From contig NC_092044.1 in the NCBI RefSeq assembly GCF_003086295.3, positions 5,606,843 through 5,670,842 on the forward strand: 64,000 bases of DNA. The letters are read 5' to 3'. A program made the translations under genes and the position numbers. Source of the DNA: Arachis hypogaea. Taxonomy: Eukaryota > Streptophyta > Magnoliopsida > Fabales > Fabaceae. Under the pieces are notes generated by a model, which was given only the letters and a program-made list of their open reading frames with translations, was not told the origin of the DNA and ran no database searches. Shown here in pieces: positions 23,253-34,708 of the stretch. The first letter of the stretch is position 1. The number at the start of each line of letters is the position of its first letter.

Positions 23253-25097
23253 TCATCTTTTTAGAGGAGTAGAGGAATCACCACCACCAGATTCGGGAGG
23301 AGCACCACCAGGGCCAGGAAGAGAAGCTGAAGAGGAAGTTGGAATGACGGTTGAAGAACTCGGAGCATCTTTGGAATGGGGAGGAGACTCAATAATCCTC
23401 TGCCCCCGGGTCTTCAGGTCTGACTCAGAAACGACCTCGGGGACAGGAGGATCAACGATGGCGCCGTCAATAACAACTTTATCAGGATGCAAAGGAGACA
23501 GATCCAAGTCAGGAGCAATAACTCTGACCTGCTCCAGAAAAATCCTCCAAGATTCCTCGGCGCCATCGGCAATAGAGTCTTCTAACTCCTCATATGCCTT
23601 CCGAGAATTAAACAGGTCAGTTTTCACAGACACATGATCCTTGAATAAGCTTTGGTAGCTGGCCTGTGCCGTCTTCCTCAATTCTGCTTCCATATTGCAT
23701 TGGGCCTGCAAAGTTTTTCCTTTCTCCCGAAGGGCATCTCTCTCCTCCTTTAACTTGGCAATTTCTTTCTTCAACTTCCCCTCATGCTCTTCATATATAC
23801 GGAGCCTCCCCTCCAGCTCCTCGACCTTCGAGGACGCCCCTAAGGAGCTGAGAGGAGCCTTATCAAAAATATCTAAGAGCTTACCACAGACCCCCGCCGC
23901 CTTAAGGCTCTCCTCGACCATGGTGGTAAGGTGGCTCCGAACAGACATATCATCCATGCCTATACGGGCGTAAGGATAGATATTCTTCCGGACAAAGGCG
24001 AGAGCGTCCGCCTTAACCTCCCCAGAAGAGCCAGACTCTAGGAGCTTGCGCTTCTTGGGATCGGGGGCAGGTCAGACGACGGGAGACGGCTGAGAGGGAG
24101 TTGAAGAAGAAATCACCAGGGGATTGGAAAGAGTTCCAACATTACGAGGAGGAGGAGGAGGAGAAATAACCCTGGCATCACCCAATCGAGCGCAAGACTT
24201 AGCTTTAGCCTCCTGGACCCTTTGAAAAGATTCTTGAGCGTTTTTCTTTGCCATTTCTGAAAAGGAAAAACAAATAGCTAAAGAATCAAACAAGTCGAAA
24301 TATTACAATAACAAGTCGGGAATTCAACATACTATAAAATAACTACCTAGTTGAGATTGGACAAAGGTCGGAGACCCTTGGAGGAATTTTTTAGTATCCA
24401 AATAGGGGGCCCTCCCCCAAACTTCTCGGAGGAACCCCACGACAGCAACCTCTACCTCATCCAGATCGTCCAAACTATATTTCTCGCAAGGGGTGGCCTC
24501 CAGCCAGTATAAAGGAAAGCGGGGAAAAGAGTTATCATCCAAGAAAAAGGGATGGTGACCCTCTACAGCTTGCACTTTGAAAAAGAAATTTTTAAAATCA
24601 TGGAAGGATTCGTCAAAAAGGGTAAAAATCCTCCGACCTTGTATGGCTCGGAAGGAAACCCATTGTTGTTTATTATTCAGCCCGCTAAAGGGCTTGGTCA
24701 TATGGAAAAGATGGAAAAAGATCTTCAGAGTAGTCGGAAAATCCAGAGCAAGGCTAATAAATTGATAAATTTTCAAGAAACCCCAGGAGTTGGGGTGAAG
24801 TTGGGTAGGGGCAACATGACAATGCTGTAGGACAGACATCTCAAAATCCGAAAAGGGCAGAAAGACGCCCAGACGGGTGATCATGCACTCATACATAAAG
24901 AAGAAGTGGGGGGCCGTTTCGTTGGCTCTCCCATGACAAACCCGGTCCTCTAAACCAAGAACAAGTAACTCATATTTAGGTTCATCCTCCTCCGAGGTGC
25001 AGAGCCGATGATGGGTGCGAAGGTGAGTAATGAACTCCGCATCAACCAAAGGCTCTTCCCCCAGAACTGTAACGTCAACCCAATCTACGGAGGCCAT
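23253..25097 (-). pseudogene. Antisense two-exon gene of the gypsy element, copy 1
   Basis: Minus-strand exon 1 (25097-24347) and exon 2 (24256-23253) are joined by a 90-bp intron with a G|GTAGTT donor and TTTCAG acceptor; the junction codon is GAA and the frame continues, for a predicted 584 residues. Exon 1 (starting M-A-S-V-D-W-V) resembles the plant 'putative gypsy-type transposon' domain. Exon 2 has a K-K-N-A-Q-E-S start, a basic P-K-K-R-K nuclear-signal-like stretch and a long coiled coil. CGA to TGA at 24072-24074 truncates this copy in exon 2; exon 1 is intact. Function unknown. Antisense ORFs at this place are known from Tat-lineage elements. Confidence 0.75.
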
Positions 25098-25604
25098 TTT
25101 CTTTCTCTAAAGGTAAACGAAGAAAACCTACAAAAGGAAAAAGAAAAAGAAAAAATCAAAAGGGTCTCTAGAGCCAAGCAAAATCTACAAAGCTATCCCT
25201 CTAACAAATCATGCAAAGACGAAGAAAGAAACTGACCTCTTTCTGAAAATGAGGAAGCAGAAGTCTCCGAAGCCCGAAAGTATAGTACGTACGAACAAAG
25301 AAAAAGGAAGTTTGAAAGATCGCAGAAACGAAAAATGGAAAGAGAGGGAAAGTATTTATAAACATGCCAAGGGGCATAATGGTAAAAACGGAGCAGTCAT
25401 TAATGAGATTGCACCGTTACCAAAGCCCTCAATACTTCCCCAACGGACACGACGCTTGAATTGACGTAACTGTCAGAAGCGAAGGGTCGCAAAAATCACG
25501 TCGGTTTATAAGACCCGCGCTTCCTCCACACAAGTCGGCTACGAACCCGAGTTAAATACTTGAACCCAAACTCTAAATGAGACTTTGGGCTCAAGTAGGG
25601 GCAC

Positions 25605-26135
25605 TGTTCATACCCTGGCCCAACGATAAAGGCCCAGGTCCAAATAAAAGGCCTAATCTGAAGGATTAGAGCCTAGCTAAGTGCCGACCCTCACAAAAGA
25701 AGTCGGTATCAACCACGACTTGGTCTGAAGATGTCGGATGTGAGATTAGCTGGCAGATAAACACTTATTCAAATGAGTAACCGCCCCTAAAATCTCTCTA
25801 ACCGCTTCATAAAGCCATATCTTAACCTCCCCAAGATAATGGGGACGGTTAATATCCTAAAGATACGGCACTACACCAACGGTGGTTATTGGCTCACCAC
25901 TATAAGTACACTGACACCCCTCAGGTATCTTTAAACCCAATACTCTCTAGACCTGCTCACACTCTTGCTAACTTAGGCATCGGAGTGTCTTTGCAGGTAC
26001 CACCCCCCATTCACTCGCGAGCACAAGTCGGACGGAGCCTCCCGAGTTGCAGATCCATCCGGAGCCCTCCTCCTTCATACACTTGGGCCACCAAACGCCA
26101 TCCATCCTATTAGTCTCCGGTTACCCACCGTAACA
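25605..26135 (+). repeat. 3' LTR of gypsy copy 1
   Basis: 531 bp, same termini as the 5' LTR with seven substitutions by eye. The purine-rich AGTAGGGGCAC just before it is the probable polypurine tract. Confidence 0.95.
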
Positions 26136-26327
26136 AAAATATTTAAAAAATTTTATTAATAGTAATCTTATACTTTAAAAAGACATGTTAGCTAAATCTT
26201 AGGCAACCTCCTTTCTTAAACATGTGTTATTTTTGTTTCTGACGCTTAGCTTGAGGACAGGTAGCAACATCAGCTGAGCTGTGAGCAAGAAGATTGGAGT
26301 GAAATTTGAGTGGGCAGTGCAGTGGTA

Positions 26328-29300
26328 ATGGCTAAGGAGGAGGAGGAGGAGGTTCCAGCAATCTTGGTGTTGGCTTCTTCATTTGGGATCGACATCAAAT
26401 CTCAAAACCCTCCAAAATACCGTTTTCTCGAAGCCTTCTCTTCAAACCTCCCACTCCTCCAATTCCTCCAACAACAACAAACCCTCCCTCCCTCTGTCCG
26501 CGCTATTATCTGCAACGCGCTAAAGCCGGTCACTGCTGACGTCATCCGGTCACTCCCTTCGCTCGGCTTGATAGTCACCGCCAGCGCCGGTACTGACCAC
26601 ATCGACCTCACCGAGTGCCGCCGCCGCCGCATCCAGGTCGTCAACATCGGTGGACTGTTCACCGCCGACGTTGCTGACATGGCCGTCGTGTTGCTCATTG
26701 ACGTTCTGTTCAAGATCTCCGCCGGTGACCGCTTCGCTAGGAATTGGGGTCTTTCTAAGCCGTTGGGTTTCCCTTTCGGTTCAAAGGTAACTAACTAACT
26801 AACTACTTCTCAGTTTTCAGAAAAACTTTTCTGTTGAGGGCTAATAATACTCAGAATCTTATTGGATGAAAAGAGTGGTTAGTCTCCTCTTTGTTTTGGA
26901 TCCCCTTTTAATAGTGAAATGTTGGACTATTCCGACATATGATTGGCTTAACAAGATCCTTGAGCTGTCTAATCTTTTCTTTTCTTTTCTTTTTTCTTCA
27001 AGTGCAAGTTGAAGTTGCAACTATTCACATTGTGATGCAAATTTCTTTTAAAAAAAAATTCGAAAAGTAAAGTTAATGTCATGCGCTACTTGTATTAGCA
27101 CATAACATTAACACAATGTCCTGTTTTAATTGGTGATAAAATGTGAAGCAGAGAGGAGGTTGCAAAGAGGATCAATGTTGTGAGAGAAGAGTGGCAGAGA
27201 GAAGTTCACATAGTAAAAGATTTCTTGCTGAAGATAATGGGGAGTCACAAAACTTGTAATGAAGCTACAGTGTAGTTTATATACAATTAGTAATATTTGC
27301 TAAACCACTAAGCCAACCACGGTTAGTCATATTAGAATTCTAACTCTAATAACTTAACTAGTCTCTAACTAACTTCTTTACCATAAATATCTAAGCTGAG
27401 CTGGCACCTATATCAGCTAACATCCCCCCTCAAACTAGGAGTGTTAGGAGTCTTAGGACAGTGAATGTCCAACAATCCTAGTTTGGAACAACATGAATTG
27501 AAGGGCCCCGGAGCTAGCGTTTTAGTCAATAGATCAGCTATTTGATTGCTAGAGGTCACAGGAAGCAGTTTGATGATACCCCCATGAGCTTTGTCACGAA
27601 CTATATGGCAGTCCGCTTCTATGTGTTTCGTACGCTCGTGCAGAACAGGGTTGGCTGTCATAGCCAAGGCAGATTGGCTATCACTATAGAGGATGAAAGG
27701 CTCTTCATGATTAACTCCAAACACTTGCAGTAGTTGAAGTAATCAGAGGCCTTCACATGTTGCATTTGCTAAGGCTTTGTATTCGGCTTCAGATGAGGAC
27801 CTTGATACTGTCAGTTGCTTACTACTCTTCCATGAAATCAATGTTGTGCCCAAAAAGAAACAGTATGCAGAAACTGACCGTCGGGTGTCGGGGCATGTTG
27901 CCCAATCAGCGTCCGCAAACCCTGAGAGTTTAAAATCTGTAGCAATAGGGAAGAATAGACCAGTAGAAGGGGCATCTTTTAAGTATCTCAAAATTCGCAG
28001 AGCTGCTTTGTAGTGTTGATTGGTGGGAGACTCCAAATATTGACTTAACTTTCCAACTGCAAAGGCTATGTCGGGTCTTGTGTTGGTAAGGTATTACAAC
28101 TTACCAATGAGTTTTCTATACAAAGTAGGTTCAGAAAGGGATTCCCCTGAAGTCTTAGAAAGGTGAATGGAATAGTCCATCGGTGTCGAAGCTGGTTTTG
28201 CCTCTAGTAACCCAAATTCCTCCAAGAGATCCACCGTGTACTTCTTTTGATATAAGGCAAGTCCATGTTTGTTATAAGTGACCTCCATGCCTAGGAAATA
28301 TTTGAGCTTTCCTAAATCCTTGATGCTGAATCTGGCATCCAGAACAGATTTGATGCTCTCAATTTCTTTAGCATCATCCCCTGCCAACACGAGATCGTCT
28401 ACATATGCTAGAATAGCAGTAAAACCTGAAGTTGTTCGCTTGGTGAACAATGAATAGTCAGACTTTGATTGTGTGTATCCAGATTCTGCAAGGACTGAAA
28501 CAAGCTTGGTGTTCCACTGCCGGCTCGCTTGCTTCAAACCATATAGCGACTTGTTCAGTTTGCAAACTGAACCAGGAGGTGCTTGCAAATCCTGAGGAAC
28601 TTTCATGTAGACCTCTTCAGGTAGATCCCCATGGAGAAAAGCAGTATTAATGTCCAATTGTTGTAGAAACCATATCTTTGGGACAGCAATGGACAATAGA
28701 ACTCTCAGAGTAGTCATGCGTACCACAGGATTAAATGTGTTGAAATAGTCAAAACCGGCTGTTTGGGTGAACCCCTTTGCAACCAATCTTGCTTTGTGTC
28801 TTTCTACAGTTCCATCGGCATTAAACTTCACCTTAAAGACCCTTTTTGAACTGATAACATTCTTCTCAGGAGGTAGGCTAGTAATAGTCCATGTTCTATC
28901 ATTCTCAAGAGCTCGAAGCTCGTCATTGATTGCATTTTGCCAACAATTCAGTTTCACAGCTTCATCAAAGGTTTTGGGTTCTGAGATGGCTGCTATGGCT
29001 AGTGAGGAATTTTTAAATTTCGTGGACAGTCTATTGTAAGAAACATATTTTGAAAAAGGATACTTATTGGCAGATGAATATGCTAATGTAGCTGGAATGG
29101 TGGAGCATTGGTAATCCTGTAAGTATGCAGGGGGTTTCTTAATTCTAGATGATTTCCTAGGAGCCAGTTGTTGAGTCATGGAAGATGATGATGCAGTGTT
29201 TTGATGATCAAGGGATGCATTGTTATCATTAAATGATGCGGGGGTATTATGCAAATTCAGAAGGTCAGGGATGACTTCCTCAAGATCCCCATGAGATGGT

Positions 29301-32300
29301 GTGATGTGTAAGGGATCACCATGATGCTTGGATGCATGATACAATTCACAATTCAAAAAATCATCATATTGATGCATATTAAAATTTTTCTTATTTGTGT
29401 CATTGTCATAAGATAAGTTCAATTCTTGACAAAAATCAGGAGTAGCATTAATATGAAAAGGAAATACATTCTCATAGAATTGAACATGCCTAGATATAAA
29501 CAATTCCGGTGTATATAAGTCATGCAAAACAAAACCTTTTGTGTTATGCTTATAGCCTAAGAAAACACATTTTCTTCCTCTTTTGTCAAATTTCTTTCTG
29601 AGTGGTTAGTGTAGTGGCATAAGCTACACACCCGAAGACCTTTAATTCCATTATACTTGGAGATTTTTCAAATAAAATCTCATAAGGAAATTTGTTCATT
29701 AGATTTGAGCTGGGTATTCTATTTATGAGATGGGCAGCGTGCCCAACTGCATATGTCCAGAAGCATTTTGGAATTGAAGAGTGAAATAATAAAGCTCTAG
29801 CCATGCCCAAGAGGTGCTGATGCTTCCTCTCGACCACCCCATTTTGTTGGGGTGTTTCCATACATGATTTTTGATGTATGATGCCATTATCATTGAAAAA
29901 TTCGTGCAAGTTGAATTTAGTCCCGTTATCTGTTCTAAAACACTTTACTGTTGTGTTAAATTGGGTTTTCACATAGGCCACAAGTTGTTTTATCAAGGTT
30001 TGGACTTTAGACTTAAGTTTCATAAAATAGAGCCAAGTGAACTTGCGTTTGTCATCAAGTTAGAAAATATTTATGTCCAACAATTGAAGGAGTGGCTATT
30101 TGGCCCCAAACATCAAGGTGCACTAAATAAAAAATTTTATTAGATTAGATTTCGTAGTACTGTTTACAAAAGGCAGTTTCTTTTGCTTGGCAAAGTGGCA
30201 AAAATCACATGGTTTCATATTTTCTGTATATTCTATGAGAGGGTAATTCCTCTTTATTACATGCATTCTGTCTATAGGAATATGTCCAAGTCTGAAATGC
30301 CATAAAGTTGTAATGTCTTTTACACTATCAGCTGTATGCAATGTGGATGAGCCGCTAGTAGTGTGAGTGATGTGTCCACTGTCCAGCAACTGTGCGTGTC
30401 TGCTTTGGATGAGATGATGTTAATGCAGTGCTATTTGATGACTGTGGTGTCAATGCAGGAATAGTCAATGTGTATAAGCCTCCATTCTCATTAGCATACC
30501 CAATCATCTTCCAAGTATTCCTGTCCTGTACCTCACAAGTAGTGTCAGAAATTGAAAAATGACATTTCAATTGTTTGGCAGCTTTAGAAACTGATAACAA
30601 ATTGAAAGTAAAGCATGGAATGTACAATACTCCTGTGAGATACAACTTATTTGAAAATATTACTGTCCCAGCAATATTAGTAATTGTTTGATGTCCATTT
30701 GGCAGCTTAACAAGAATAGGTTTAATATGTTGGTAACTGTAAAAATTAGCTAAAGAGAATGACACATGATCGGTTGCACCACTGTTAATGACCCAAGTAT
30801 GTGGTGAAAAAGTTTTAGTGAACAAAATATGTGAAATTTGAGAGCTCGTTGTTAAAGTGTATGTTGGAATACCTGGTTGTAGTGAGGGATTTGGGTTGGT
30901 GATTTGATTAGGCTGTAGAGTATTGTCTTGTTGGAGAAGTGCAAGCAGTGTGTCTTTTTGCTCTTGAGATAAAAGAAGATGTGATGTCTTACTATCTCCT
31001 TTCTGAGTTGAAGTTTGCAGTGCCTCACTGGATTCTTCGCTATCCTTTCCAGATAAGGTAGCTGCACAGTTTATTGTTCTCTGCATCTGCCTCATGTGCG
31101 GAGGAGGTCCATACTTCTTGTAGCAGCTGTCCACTAAGTGTCCAATTTTATGATAATACGAGCAGAGTTTAGGAGGTCCTCTTCCTCCTCTACCAGATCT
31201 ACCTCTTCCAAAACGACCTCTACCTCCTCTGAAACTGTTTGCATTTGAGTACTGTTATTGTCCTCGTTCACTCTCAATCAAATCCGAGGAACTCATTAGG
31301 GCTCTCGCCTCATTGGTCTCAGGTGAGTGCAGCTGCCTCTCTTGTTGGGTTAAGAGTGAAAATGCTGTGTTGACATCAGGTAAAGGTTTCATAAGCATCA
31401 ATTGAGATCTGACATTGCTATATTCATCATTAAGACCTCTCAACAATCTCACCAATTGCCTCACTTTCCTGTATTTTCTTACTATTCCCAGACCACAAAT
31501 GCATTCTGGACCACATAGACACTTTGGAATCGGTTGAAAGGTTTCTAATTCCTCCCAAATAATTTTTAATTTTGTAAAATAGGCAGTCACAGAAAGGTCC
31601 CCTTGCCTAGCAGCATACATTTCTTCTAATTCAGCAACCCTAAAAATGTCTCCTTGGTGGTACTTATGCTCTAAATCATTCCACATATCACATGCATTCT
31701 CATTCCAAATCACGCTTTGAGAGATTTCAGTACTTAATGACAAGTTTAGCCAAGCTATCACATATGTATTAAGTATTCTCACCTGGATGTAGATAATAAG
31801 GGCTGCTTGGATCCAACATCACGTTCGCATTGCTTGAGGATGAACGATCAGATCTGTTCTGGAAACTTTGAAAATTGGAAAATTGATTCAGAAGGCTTGC
31901 AAGATTCTGAATGTCGCTCAAAGAGAACACGTCTTCCATGTTCGAACCTGGATTCTCCAAACTTTCCTCATTCGCATAGTTGGGCCGGATCGGGAAGCTT
32001 CAACAACAATCTCTTTCTTCTCTCTTTGCTAACTCGGATTCTCGTCACTTTCGCAACCTCCACGCTCACCGCACCATGATAAAATGTGAGAGGAGGTTGC
32101 AAAGAGGATCAATGTTGTGAGAGAAGAGTGGCAGAGAGAAGAAGTTCCCATAGTAAAAGATTTCTTGCTGAAGATAATGGAGAGTCACGAAACTTGTAAT
32201 GAAGCTACAATGTAGTTTATATACAATTAGTAATATTTGCTAAACCACTAAGCCATCCACGGTTAGCCCTATTAGAATTCTAACTCTAGTAACTTAACTA

Positions 32301-33553
32301 GTCTCTAACTAACTTATTTACCATAAATATCTAAGCTGAGCTGGCACCTATATCAGCTAACAATTGGCTTTTGAATTCTTGTTTTGTTTCTGTATTGTTG
32401 ATTTTTTATTTTTTTGGGTACTGTGGACTACACACATGGGAGGTTACATGTCAATGAAGTGACATATTATGTTAACATCAACTTATTAGTAAGACCAATT
32501 TTTACGCCTAAAATGGCATACAAATTACTTCAATTCAGTCTTCTAAGGAAATTTGCAGTCAAGTTAATATTTTCCTTATAACATGGCATCAATTCAGTTT
32601 CTCAAAGACAGGAGCTGAACACAATTTTTATGTCATTTGTTCATATTCATGAGGCTAAAATAATTGCATCCGATCCACAGCACAGCAAATTGATGTCTAT
32701 CCAACTTTTTCAGATATCAAAGGAGTTGCTTAATGTGACATTAGTAGTAATTGCTTGTATTAAAGCATGTACAACTTGCAGATGTTTACTTAAGTTTACC
32801 TCTTGATAATTTTTTCCACTTTTAATATGGTTAAGGACTATGGTTAAAGAAAATTAAATCTTAACAATAAACTCAATTCTAACATGGTTAAATCCCTATT
32901 ATGTGAAATAGTGTTAATGTCATCTGATGGGTATATCCAACCCCACTCTATTTAACAGGATAAGACTTTGTTGTTTTGTATTAAACAACCAAATTTTAAT
33001 TGGTTGAATTGGATAATAACTACTACCTGGGTTTCTGTTTCAGTTAGGAGGCAAGCGAGTTGGAATTATTGGATTGGGAAGAATTGGTGGGGAAGTTGCT
33101 AAAAGGCTAGAAGCCTTTGATTGCATAATTAAGTACCATTCAAGGAACAAGAATCCATCAGTATCATACACTTTCTACTCCAATGTTGTTGATCTTGCTT
33201 CTAACAGTGATGTTCTTGTTCTTTGTTGTCCATTAACTGAGCAAACAAGGCAGATAATCAACAAGGAAGTGATGTTAGCATTGGGGAAGGATGGAATCAT
33301 CATAAATGTTGGAAGAGGAGCTTTAATTGATGAAAAGGAATTGGTGCAGTGTTTGGTGAAAGGGGAAATAAGAGGTGCTGGTTTGGATGTGTTTGAGGAT
33401 GAGCCTAATGTTCCTAAAGAGCTATTTCCGTTGGACAATGTTGTCCTTTCACCACATGCTGCTGCTTTGACATTAGATGGTTTCAAGGATTTATGTGACT
33501 ATGTGACAAAGAGTTTAGATACCTTCTTCTCAATTAAACCTCAAGTTTCTTAA
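26328..33553 (+). CDS. HPR3: HPR3-like reductase, copy 3, intron holds a copia element
   Basis: Exons are 26328-26786 and 33044-33553; the product is 322 residues. The start is the ATG at 26328; it adds an acidic E-E-E-E-E stretch absent from copies 1 and 2. The nucleotide-binding motif is at 163-168, with catalytic Arg244, Glu273 and His291. The junction is phase 0 after G-S-K, exactly as in the other copies. The intron is 6,257 bp because a 5.2-kb Ty1-copia element lies inside it; without the element it would be about 1 kb. No stop or frameshift is visible, so the gene may still work if the long intron is spliced. Exon 2 is more diverged from copies 1 and 2 than they are from each other. 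Confidence 0.88.
27134..27422 (-). repeat. 3' LTR of the copia element
   Basis: 289 bp, TG...CA ends. It lies on the polypurine-tract side, so it is the 3' LTR in element orientation. It carries a six-base insertion near its left end that the other LTR lacks. Confidence 0.92.
27423..31960 (-). pseudogene. Copia gag-pol, multiply broken
   Basis: Order on the minus strand: gag (31960-31255), zinc knuckle, protease (about 30770), integrase (30389-29586), RT (29527-28094) and RNase H (28036-27423), the Ty1-copia order. Damage: a frame change near 31775 where gag also seems internally shortened; a stop at 31255-31257; the knuckle's second Cys is Tyr; the protease triplet reads N-S-G for D-S-G; a frame change near 30370; several stops in the integrase core (first at 30123-30125); a frame change near 29580; stops at 28094-28096 and 27743-27745. 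The RT box Y-V-D-D and the RNase H A-D-A-D-W motif persist. Confidence 0.9.
32077..32362 (-). repeat. 5' LTR of the copia element
   Basis: 286 bp, TG...CA ends. The adjacent internal sequence starts TGG on the minus strand, as a primer-binding site should, but I cannot name the tRNA. Confidence 0.92.
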
Positions 33554-34695
33554 ACTAAACTCACATTTGACTAAAGTCTTTGTTCTCTGAACTTAACCAT
33601 GCTTTGGAGTTAAGTTAGCTTCCTATCAAACATTGAAGCCAGCCAATTTCAGGATTCTACTACCTAAGAGGAAGATGTTCGGATCCATTTGCTTTTATGG
33701 TATTTGACTATTTGTAATTGAAATAAGGCCTCTGTCTCACTCTTGCCGTTGGTCAAACACTTTGACCAAATCATGTCTTCAGCTTTTATTGTAAGAATTA
33801 AGAAGTGATTTCAATGTTTGACGAAATATTCTTGTGTATATAATTTAATGTTATGTTCATTTTAGTAATTATTTATCTAAAAATAATTTTAATTTTAATA
33901 TTAAAGTTACTAAACATAAATTATGTTAGTACAAATTTATTTTTTTTCAAAATTAATTCTATAAAATCAGGTTCTTCAAATAACACTAATTCAAACACAT
34001 ACTTAGATATGCATCAAATCACAATAAATAAGGACGTATTTTATTACACTGTCATTAGTTGTTAAGAAATAGATATGTATGTATCATTAATGTTTCACAT
34101 TTGAGTTAAATATTATCCGTAATACTATGTGACTAAAATATTTAATAATTAATTTTAATCAAGTTGGTCTAATAATTTAAAAATTAATAACAAAAAATTT
34201 TAATTAAAAAAAACATAGAATAAAAAATTTAATTAAATTTAATTTAAAAAAATATTTATCGAACATGTTTCATATACTTTCGATATATAAGTTCTTAAAA
34301 CGCAAAAGTAATACCATAACCTATCATTAATGTCATATTTAGAGATTTAGTTTCTTCGAATTCACATGTGTATTCAAATCACATATGTGTATTGATTTGC
34401 ACCAATTAATTAATAAAAAACTTTGGTTTATATTTGTTAGTTGTCTATCTTTCCTAAACTTTATTTATTATTAGTAGTTAGGAATTGAAACCCAAACAAC
34501 AAATAATGATGAAAATCGCCGGAATCCAGAGGTAATCTAAGACTTCGAACTAAGATCAGGTTTGATAATAAAATTTAATCACTTAATTCTGTGCCTAGAA
34601 AATCAAAAAAATTATGTACTTATATAATATTTATAGTTTTAAAAAGTTAAGGTGCTTTTAAAAAGTCATTTAAAGATATACTTTTCAAAATTAGC
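33554..34695. other. Intergenic, no gene recognised
   Basis: 3' flank of reductase copy 3, then AT-rich sequence up to the LINE. No domain-bearing frame and no clear inverted repeat was found. Confidence 0.5.
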
Positions 34696-34708
34696 CAGTA
34701 TTTATTAA

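Larger units (their letters stand above)
16627..26135 (+). mobile_element. Ty3-gypsy LTR retrotransposon, Tat-type, copy 1
   Basis: A complete element of 9.5 kb with two 531-bp LTRs, a 5-bp target duplication AAAAT (16622-16626 and 26136-26140), a primer-binding site next to the 5' LTR and a gag-pol frame. Downstream of pol it carries a spliced gene in antisense. By eye the LTRs differ at 7 of 531 positions (about 1.3%), so insertion is recent, probably under 1 My with commonly used plant rates. One in-frame stop in gag-pol and one in the antisense gene make this copy defective. Confidence 0.95.
27134..32362 (-). mobile_element. Ty1-copia LTR retrotransposon inside the HPR3 copy-3 intron
   Basis: LTRs at 27134-27422 (289 bp) and 32077-32362 (286 bp), both beginning TGATAAAATG and ending GCTAACA. 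A 5-bp target duplication ATTGG lies at 27129-27133 and 32363-32367. It is oriented opposite to the host gene. A purine tract (GAGGGGGGA on minus) abuts the left LTR, and a primer-site-like TGGTGCGGTGAGC (minus) abuts the right LTR. By eye the LTRs differ by 9 substitutions in about 283 aligned bases plus two small indels (about 3%), so it is older than the gypsy copies. All coding parts are damaged. Confidence 0.93.

Noticed and set aside
23344..23973. Plus-strand frames over the antisense exons
   Set aside because: They are shadows of the antisense gene. Only the minus strand has conserved splice sites and matching lengths in both copies.
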